Positions 20,658 to 27,417 of a stretch of 27,417 nt of DNA are shown here, in pieces (the stretch's first letter is position 1; each line of letters opens with the position of its first letter). Location of the stretch: NCBI GenBank assembly GCA_021307315.1, contig JAJSPD010000194.1, forward strand, positions 1 to 27,417. The letters are read 5' to 3'. The notes under the pieces are model-generated. The model was not told where the DNA came from, ran no database searches, and was given only the letters and a program-made list of their open reading frames with translations. This DNA is from Bisporella sp. PMI_857. Taxonomy: Eukaryota > Ascomycota > Leotiomycetes > Helotiales > Helotiaceae. The position numbers were made by a program, and so were the translations under genes.

Positions 20658-21144
20658 TGCTAGAACATTGAGTCTGTAGAAAAGGATGGCTGACTTATAA
20701 AATATGAATGGTTCTAATTTCATTCAGTAGAGATCACTAGAGCATTATGTAACCAACCAAGGATAGAAAATGAACCAGATATCTCGTTTTTTAAATCTCA
20801 GTCCCTAGAAATAAGGAAGGAAATCTAAAGGATATTGCCTTTTGACCACTCTAACGTTAGCCACTTTATGTTCTCTTAAAATTTCAGGATCTTCCGGAGT
20901 ACTTATCTGTAATTTGTATTAAAAAAGTATCGAAAAGCGAAAGAACAATGCATAAGAAGGGACAAGCCCTTTGGAACACTTGCCTCTTTTTTGTCTTTGC
21001 TCCTTTTCTTGTCTTCATTCCTATAATGTTTCTTATGTCACGCATCTTCAAAATCATGTTGCGACAGCAAAGATAGGACAGTAAGTGATTCTTTCGGTGA
21101 ATTTGGCAAGATCTGATGTCCGGTAGAACAAATACCAGCCAAGC
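20658..21144. other. Divergent intergenic region between the Ras-like and PAQR genes
   Basis: About 490 bp shared between two divergent starts (or about 420 bp if the upstream GTPase ATG at 20723 is used). Pyrimidine-rich tracts near 20980-21040 precede the PAQR gene, as is common for fungal promoters. No defined site can be named. Confidence 0.35.
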
Positions 21145-22086
21145 ATGGCCTCCGAACTAAATTTGCACTCGTGGAGAGAGACTGCAGATCAGCCGATAGC
21201 TTATATGCCTAGGCAGACCAGGAGCCAAAGAGGCCACTATCTGCTTTTACGATGGAATGACCTGCTTAGCTGGCAAAAGGATAACGAATTTATCCTTACT
21301 GGGTATCGGCCTGTATCGGGATCCTTTCGGAAGTCCCTGACTAGTTTGCAACACGTCCACAATGAGATTGTGAACATTTACTCCCACCTCCTCGGCGCCA
21401 TCCTTTTTGCAATTCTTCCAATATACGTATCCATTAGAGTACGCAATCAACACTCCGCTATTCAAATTGGCGACGTAATTGGCTTTGCAACATTCTTCTT
21501 CGGAGTAGTTCTGTGCTTTTCTCTTTCCGCATCTTTTCACATTATGTCAAATCATAGTGAAAAAGTGGCGGCATACTGGAACCAATTCGACTATCTGGGA
21601 ATCACTATTCTTATATGGGGATCGACAGTCCCTTCAGTTTATTACGGGTTTTATTGTGATCAAAATCTGCAAAAACTCTACTGGGCTGTGGTTTGCACTA
21701 TAGCAACCTTTACCCCAAAGTTTCGACATCCAACTTTTAGGCCATATCGAACTGCTATGTACGCTTTTCTCGGCCTTTCGTCCATAGTCTTTATAACACA
21801 TGGGCTTATTATTTACGGCTGGGAGGTCCAGAACCATAGAATGAGCCTATTATACATGCTAATTACGGCAATGCTCAATCTCTTAGGAGCTGTAGTTTAT
21901 GCAGCAAAGATCCCGGAAAGATGGTTCCCACTGCGATATGACATTTACGGATGTAGCCACCAGATATTTCATTGTATAGTTGTCTTTGCTAGTTTTATAC
22001 ACATGTCTGGATTGCTGAGCGCTTTCAGCTTTATCCACTCCCAGGCTCAACTATGCTTGAAGACCGAGGCGCGTAATTACAACTAG
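21145..22086 (+). CDS. PAQR-family (adiponectin receptor / haemolysin III-like) 7-TM protein, 313 aa
   Basis: Single exon from the first ATG. The sequence has family hallmarks in order: LTGYRPVSGSF and a HNEIVNIYSHLLGA segment before helix 1, SASFHIMSNHS (His132) in helix 2, QFDYLGI (Asp149) in helix 3, TPKFR and FRPYR after helix 4-5, and SHQIFH (His272 and His276) in the last helix. The three His residues are the zinc ligands in PAQR structures. About seven hydrophobic helices follow a 70-residue cytosolic N terminus. Yeast relatives (IZH proteins) affect zinc and sterol homeostasis, and one is linked to osmotin response; the ligand here is unknown. Length is usual for the family. It is divergent from the Ras-like GTPase gene. 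Nothing indicates truncation. Confidence 0.9.
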   Translation: MASELNLHSWRETADQPIAYMPRQTRSQRGHYLLLRWNDLLSWQKDNEFILTGYRPVSGSFRKSLTSLQHVHNEIVNIYSHLLGAILFAILPIYVSIRVRNQHSAIQIGDVIGFATFFFGVVLCFSLSASFHIMSNHSEKVAAYWNQFDYLGITILIWGSTVPSVYYGFYCDQNLQKLYWAVVCTIATFTPKFRHPTFRPYRTAMYAFLGLSSIVFITHGLIIYGWEVQNHRMSLLYMLITAMLNLLGAVVYAAKIPERWFPLRYDIYGCSHQIFHCIVVFASFIHMSGLLSAFSFIHSQAQLCLKTEARNYN

Positions 22087-22703
22087 CGTAGTTGTTACAC
22101 TTTCTATTTTTAGTGTTTATATGAGTCTCGTAGTACAACTGAATATTTGACCGAATCACAAATTTCTCAACACAAAATCTTTTTTGATACTGTAATACTC
22201 CACTTTCATATTCGCAAGCAACTAACTAATATTCTATATGTTACCAAGTTGGGTCCTTTTGTTGCTGGTGAAATTGAATTTGCGGGAAGTGATGCGAGCG
22301 AAGGCAAAAGCTCGTCTCTCTGCTTTCTAACATGTCATTATATAAGCACGGTAAATCCTCGCTTGGCGTCTTGTTGCCTACCCCTTTGTCCGGATAAACT
22401 TGGTATACAGGTTTTTTTATGCTCCGTGTCTTCAAACATTATTCTTTCTTGATAGAAGCCTGGTACAATAGCTCCGAAGTTCAGAAACAGGCCAATATCC
22501 GTCATAGAGCAGGTGTGGAATAGCTGAAGCGGCTTTCGACACCATCAACAAGACGATCGACAGTATAACAAAACGGCTGTATTTTCTCGCTACAAACCGA
22601 GTCCTTAAAAAGAAACAGCTAAAGGATAACAGAACACTAACTTTAACTTTATACACTCGCGAGAGAAAAAATTAATGGCCCTAAACAATAAATTCATCTC
22701 AGC

Positions 22704-22737
22704 GCGGTGGTTTCTCGGCACTCAGGGAAGGACGTTA
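22704..22737. mobile_element. Solo end of the first MITE family
   Basis: The inverse of this segment reads ACGTCCTTCCCTGAGTGCCG followed by AGAAACC, matching the terminal inverted repeat of the element at 759-1005, with the following TA at 22738-22739. The partner end was not found nearby, so it may be a deleted copy. Confidence 0.45.
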
Positions 22738-22754
22738 ACTTAGAAAATTTGGTG

Positions 22755-23200
22755 ACTGTCCTAAAAAAGGAGGCTGTCTTCGCTTATCATTGGTTCAATG
22801 TATTACAGGCTTCCGGAAGCGAGTGCTTATGTAATAATATCAATCCGGAATCTAAGATCTGAATCTTATGTGCCTTGTTTTCGGATTTTCGAGATACCAG
22901 CATTCTATCTTAAGGCTTCCTCATTAGATCTCTCGCTAGCTGCTGGACTGCTCTATCCAGTGTCTCTGAAACGAATTGTCGACTGCGATTTGAGCCTGTA
23001 CGAAGCAACAAACTGGTCGCCAGAAACAGTCTTCCGGGATCAGGCGCTTAGCATCAGCAATTTCCTCAGATATAAAACCATCGATCCAGGATCTGAATTA
23101 AGAGTTTGGTGATCTGAAATGTCCTTCCCGCAGTCTTCGAGATATCGGCAGTCCATGACACTGCCAAGTGCAGAGCCTATTAGGATCCGGGCTAGTTGAA
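22755..23200 (+). repeat. Dispersed repeat, copy R6
   Basis: Ordered blocks TTCGCTTATCATTGGTTCAA, AGGCTTCCGGAAGCGAGTGC, CTCTCGCTAGCTGCTG, TGAGCCTGTACGAAGCAAC, CTGGTCGCC and CACTGCCAAGTGCAGAGCCT match R5 (16.97-17.4 kb). The similarity fades into the unique sequence upstream of the SUR7-like gene. Confidence 0.6.
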
Positions 23201-23413
23201 AGTCAGTAACCTTCATCCTAATCACTGACCACGACGATGTTGCTGCCATCTTGAATCTCGTTTGCATGGAAGGAATAACGAAGGATGATATCGTTGAAAA
23301 CTCACTCTTCACTCATTTCATCTTCGTTTGTCTGCAAGTTAATAATTAGCAAAGATGTAGCCATCCACTTCTAAAATTTCACTCATCGCATTCCACATGA
23401 CTAATATCCCAAA

Positions 23414-24440
23414 ATGCGACCTTTCGCTTTATTGCCCTTAGCTTGCTTAATAGTAACATTCGTTCTTGGAATGCTCTGTCTTTTTGCCGGCCATAAACCC
23501 GGGTTCATGGAAGACTACCATCTTGTCTCTGTAAGTCCACTCTTTTCATTTTAATACGTCAAATCATACTAATTGATATAAGCTCAACACTTCTATGCTT
23601 GACCACGTTCTTCTTAATGTTCCTTCCGCAACCACCTCCGAAGCCGCACCCAGTTCGACCTCTTTTGGTTCCTGGCTTGAGAACACCGCTAAGAACTTTA
23701 GCAATGAGATTAGCAACAAGGTCGAGGAACAGCTTAACGAAATCGTGGACGACCTAGCCGACGCACTCGCCAAGGAGCTTGGCACTCACCAGTGGTACAG
23801 CTTACATCTCATGAACATGTGCAAAGGCAATTATTTGCCTAACGCTACAACGAAGCACTCTAGGAAAAACGTCACTCATTGTACTAAGCAAACTACTATG
23901 TATCACTTTGACATTACACGGCAGATCGAGAACGAGCTACATGTTGGAAAGCATAATGTTAGCTTAAAGGAAATTGGCTGGCCAAATGCGATTCAGAATG
24001 GCATTAGTGCTTTGGATGTTGCGATGAACGTTACATTTGTGCTATACACTATCGGTATCATTGCTGCTGGACTTGGCATCTTTACTGCTTTCGTAGCGTT
24101 TTTCTTGCATGACGTACGGCTTGTTTTATTTGGAAATATCTTGCTTATACGGCTGGCGTTTTTTGCTTTGCTTATTTCGTCCATAGTAGTCACAGTTGCA
24201 CAAAAAAAACTTACTCGCATTATCAATAAGTACGGGAATGATATTGGCGTTACTGCATACAGAGGCACAAAATATCTAACTATTACTTGGGTGGCGACGG
24301 CGGTCATGTTCCTGCCTAGTTTGGCCTGGATGGTCGACTTTTGTATTGGCAGGAGGATTGAGAAGAGAGTGTATACTGAGAAGAGCGGCGGCTTATTTTC
24401 TAGGCATGGGGAAGCTGCGCTGAGGAGGTCGAGTGGTTGA
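23414..24440 (+). CDS. SUR7/PalI-family membrane protein, 324 aa
   Basis: Exon 1 is 23414-23530, the intron 23531-23582 (52 nt, donor GTAAGT, CTAAT branch, acceptor AAG, phase 0) and exon 2 23583-24440. The join gives YHLVSLNTSML, a typical SUR7-like sequence. Helix 1 (residues about 3-27) acts as a signal anchor. An extracellular loop of about 150 residues follows, with potential N-glycosylation sites (NTS, NAT, NVT, NVS) and two Cys. Three more helices are at about 187-213, 219-247 and 265-289, and a basic tail ends the protein. The family includes yeast Sur7 (eisosome/cortical patches) and PalI (pH sensing). Which branch applies is not decided from sequence. The start is the first ATG in frame and is followed at once by the hydrophobic helix. 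Confidence 0.83.
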
Positions 24441-25434
24441 CAGGGATGTGGTGATAGGGATTGAATTATGAGACAATGAGCTCTGCGAGTGTATCTAGGC
24501 TTTGTCATACTATAACTGGAATATATTTTACTATCTTTGAAGTATAAAGCAAACAAATCTAAATATGTATCTCTGCTCGTATCGTCTTCAGTTCATTTAG
24601 ATGCTGCCAGGTGCAGGAACGTCGCGTGCTAAGGGAAAAAAAAGGGGTTCGACAGAAGCTCTAGGTTTCGGCGTGGAAGGTCTTCTGAAAATAATGAAGA
24701 TAAGCGCAGCATGCGTGAATACTTGGACCTCGACAGTGTGGAAGTTGCCAGGTGTCACAGAAGCAGACTTAGCTTCAAATACTCAGCAGTTAAGGTCAAC
24801 TCGTCTGAGATCTGCGGGATCATCCGTTGGCGGCTGTAGGGATGAAATCGCCCATTCTAATCTTGTGATACTCCCACAACCTCGTTGTAGCCCACTCCAG
24901 TTTATTTTGCGCATCAAGCCACAAATTGTAAAGCCTCTGGGTGTTTATGATGCTCACTTTGTATAAGTAGTGAATCAGTTATGTTGTGTAGGAGCTTCAA
25001 CCGATAGTAAGATGACTTCTGACTTGCACACGGTGCAGTCTTGTAAATTATACGCGCTCTATATCGGATACCACACAGTAAAATAATATGCGTAATTGCC
25101 CTACAATTGTCCAAACCGTGATGGCTATAGGGAAATGGTTGGAGAGGTGCATGCTGTTGTCGGAATCGGAGAACCGGTAATATCTTGACTTACCATTAGA
25201 TCTACCTTTATTGAGTAACCATCTCTCCGATCCCAACCCCTTTGGATGCTGTTAAGCGCCTTATCTATTAATAGGCGTCATGATATCGCGATTATAATTT
25301 CTGCTTTTGAAGAACCTGGGATTATGATCGAGAATTCAAGTTTCAACTTGGAGTTTGTATATAGAAACCGGCACACTGCCGTTTATTGCTTCATTTCAAC
25401 ATTCCACTAAAATTTCATCTTTATCTATTCAGTA
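24441..25434. other. Gene-free stretch upstream of TTR-homeodomain copy 2
   Basis: A 121-codon plus-strand frame at 24601-24966 and several short minus frames have no protein-like features. No repeat copy of the dispersed family is seen, unlike the upstream region of copy 1. Confidence 0.4.
25358..25364 (+). promoter_or_regulatory. Possible TATA box of TTR-homeodomain copy 2
   Basis: TATATAG lies 77 bases before the ATG at 25435, a plausible distance for a fungal promoter. No matching box is seen at this position in copy 1. Confidence 0.3.
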
Positions 25435-26507
25435 ATGGCAACAATTACTTGCCAGATTATTGATGCACAGACAGGAAAACCTGCAGCTGGTATGCAGGTG
25501 GTACTTCGACCTTTGAAAGATAGCCACAAAATGTTTTCCTCCTGCACCAACTTTAATGGGCAAGTGACGCGATGGGACTTGTGTAATAAACAATCACTTG
25601 CTCAATATCTGAAAGCCGAAATCGGAAACAACGACTCCGCTTGGCAAATTGGATTTGATACTGGCCGATATTTTGGTCGAGCCAATACGTACTGGCCGGT
25701 AATGGATGTGAACTTTTATTTATGGTCAGGTGAAAGCTTCCACATGAGCATTTTGATGGGGAAATCTGACTATCGTGTCTTACGGACACTGAAGCCTGCT
25801 TCTGCACCGGAAAGACCATCAAAAATGGTATTATCTGTAGCCAGAGAAAGTCAGATCCGAACTTTTAATAGGGCTGTCAACCGGAACTTTACTGAGGATC
25901 AGGTTAAATATTTAAGGGAGCAATTCACTAACGATATGAAGCCAAGTATGGACGTGCAAAAATTAATAGCACAGCAATTAGGCGTAGAGTTGCTGCAAGT
26001 TGAGATATGGTTTGCAAATCAACGTCTGGGGCACAAAAGGTTTAATGTGCAAAACTTGGAGGTAATGATCTTCTGCGAGTCACTATTCCCATAGAACATG
26101 AACTAAATTTCGTATAGCTTGCTCCGTCACAGGAGTTTTACAAGAAATTACCAGCGGTGCCCATGGAGCAGGACGACTTATCGCCGGAACCATTACGGCC
26201 AAAGAGAGCCTCTAAAAACAAGCCTAATCTACGAGAAGAACGTAGAGCTTCCAGCCAGCCTCAGGAGTATAATCCGATTGATTCAGACTCGGCTCCATTA
26301 TTGGACGAAGACCCATTGCGGTCAAACACTATAATAGAAACTATCATTCACCAGGTGAGAATTGGATCTAAGCGCTCAACACTGAATGCCAGCGAACAAC
26401 TACCGCTTGATATCATTGAAAGCCGTCAAGAGCGTGGAGCTAGGGAACACAAGAAGAAATTGTTAAGAAGGTCGCTCCGAATTGCTCAATTGCATCCAGG
26501 CAATTGA
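25435..26507 (+). CDS. Transthyretin/HIUase-fold domain fused to a homeodomain, copy 2, 333 aa
   Basis: Exon 1 is 25435-26061, the intron 26062-26132 (71 nt, donor GTAATG, acceptor CACAG, phase 0) and exon 2 26133-26507. Residues 1-120 are HIUase/transthyretin-like: ITCQIIDAQTGKPAAGMQVV, FDTGRYF, WPVMDVNF and SFHMSILMGKSDYRVLR. The catalytic His after ITC is Gln7, the Arg of DGR is Gln43 and the YRGS end is YRVL, so HIUase activity is unlikely. Residues about 145-204 are a well-formed homeodomain: Phe8, Leu16, Phe20, Trp48, Phe49, Asn51 and Arg53 fall at protein positions 152, 160, 164, 192, 193, 195 and 197, with WFANQR in the recognition helix and no TALE insertion. The exon 2 tail has PMEQ..PEPL, an APLL segment and the basic LRRSLRIA end. 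Intron position matches copy 1. It is inferred to be a nuclear DNA-binding regulator whose TTR-like domain may bind a small ligand or tetramerise. Confidence 0.87.
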
Positions 26508-27417
26508 GTTGTGGTCTTGTTTCTAAATTTCATTCCTTGCGTTTATTTTATTTTAATACTGGACTATACTGTAAAATAATTGCATTCTGTTTTCAGAAAT
26601 CAGTAACCCAGCTTTTCAAAACAAACATCTTAACGTCCATCCCTGCGTGCCGGAAAACCTGCGTGCCGGAACGACTTCATGGTTTGGGGGTCTTACATCC
26701 CCGCCACATAAATATAAAGAGTTATAATCAGTTTGCCATTGTTCTTTAACTAACGGTACATATGGAAACACGCGCCTAATACCCTCCTTCTCGATTCCAG
26801 AAGTATCAATTCGATTTCTCATTTCTAAGATGTCTTGTTCTCGGTTCTTGAAAAGATTTGACGTCGGAACTAAGAGCTGGAGTCGTTTGAGCACGTGATA
26901 AGACTAACCTTAGAACACAAATGTTGGGCATCTCAGCTAATCATGCACCCCGCGTCCACTTAAAGTTTATACCGAATTAATCTTTCTAATGGCTGCCAAC
27001 ATATTCTCCTTTTAAATACACGGATCTCGTAAATTTAGGACATCGATTTGAACAGCTCAGTGGTTCATTGTTCCAAAACCAGGCGTTGAATTTCGAATCC
27101 ATTATTTTATATCTGAGAAAGAGGATATATTAAGCGCGGGTGTGAGATTATGTCACAAAGGTCTCGGCACAAGCCAATTGTGAAGGCCTAGGCGGCTGAC
27201 TAATGTCTGCACTCTATTTGGATTACCTAAGTTAAGTTAATGCGAAACTTAACGTTAATCAGCCAGATATGGCTATATTTAGCCTGCTAAGTTAGAAAGG
27301 ATGGCTTTGCTCTTGTGCCTGAGGCATACAGCCTGCGGGTCCGCGTTGTTGCTGACAAGCTGAGCATAGAGCATCAATTCGCTCGTGATTAATTGAGCAA
27401 GAATTGTTGACGAGAAT
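26508..27417. other. Gene-free end of the window with degenerate repeats
   Basis: No gene is seen. Faint blocks of the dispersed repeat (for example AGATGTCTTGTTCTCGG near 26829 and GAATTTCGAATCCATT near 27088) suggest old copies. Short inverted pieces around AAGTTAAGTT and AACTTAACGTT lie near 27230-27256. Confidence 0.4.
26631..26675. mobile_element. Partial end of the first MITE family
   Basis: TAACGTCCATCCCTGCGTGC followed by a second CCTGCGTGCCGGAA unit matches the terminal repeat of the element at 759-1005, including the leading TA. The GCGTGCCGGAA unit is repeated twice here. The other end is not evident. Confidence 0.45.

Larger units (their letters stand above)
22087..23413. other. 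Repeat-bearing intergenic region
   Basis: No convincing gene: frames at 22147-22452 and 22798-23112 are random-looking or lie inside repeat R6. It contains one end of a MITE-type element (22704-22737), repeat R6 (22755-23200), and the likely promoter of the SUR7-like gene. Confidence 0.4.

Noticed and set aside
24601..24966. 121-codon plus-strand frame downstream of the SUR7-like gene
   Set aside because: No domain, no splice context and a low-complexity start; likely chance.
1..27417. Search by eye for tRNA, rRNA, CRISPR arrays and telomere repeats
   Set aside because: No T-loop/anticodon pattern, regular spacer array or telomeric repeat was recognised; a covariance-model scan would be needed to exclude small RNAs.

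Overview
The window looks like nuclear DNA of a filamentous ascomycete, most likely a leotiomycete (Helotiales-like). The reasons are short spliceosomal introns (45-71 nt, with GTAAGT-like donors and CTAAC/CTAAT branch points), a fungal Zn2Cys6 regulator, a SUR7/PalI-type membrane protein, a PAQR receptor, an OTT_1508-type fungal deaminase, and small coiled-coil and four-helix membrane families that I associate with this class. The lineage is inferred; no rRNA or tRNA gene was seen to confirm it.

Layout. 0-7 kb: a TA-flanked inverted-repeat element (759-1005), a two-exon coiled-coil gene (1310-2044), an F-box/LRR-like gene (3025-4158), a repeat-bearing gap, a small basic/acidic hypothetical gene (5346-5771) and a two-exon coiled-coil gene on the minus strand (5992-7078). 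7-12 kb: a decayed coiled-coil gene, several copies of a dispersed repeat, a second inverted-repeat element (8884-9114), and a frameshifted OTT_1508-like deaminase gene (10011-11988, minus). 12-15 kb: a 782-residue Zn2Cys6 transcription factor, divergent from the deaminase. 15-17.6 kb: a pseudogene cut off at its 5' end by a dispersed repeat, then more repeats.

17.6-26.5 kb holds the most unusual content. Two paralogous two-exon genes (17620-18677 and 25435-26507) each encode an N-terminal transthyretin/5-hydroxyisourate hydrolase (HIUase)-fold domain joined to a homeodomain and a short basic tail. Three of the four HIUase signature positions are replaced, so the fold probably acts as a ligand-binding or oligomerisation module rather than an enzyme. 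By my ungapped count the TTR-like parts are about 75% identical between the paralogs, while the homeodomain parts are about 27% identical. This architecture matches no transcription factor family I know.

Between the two paralogs lie a four-helix membrane protein, a divergent Ras-like GTPase (Gln61 replaced by Asp, no CAAX box), a 7-TM PAQR receptor and a SUR7/PalI-like membrane protein. A receptor, a small GTPase and homeodomain regulators side by side suggest a signalling neighbourhood, but the functional link is speculation. Gene models were built by reading splice sites by eye; short hypothetical genes are the least certain.
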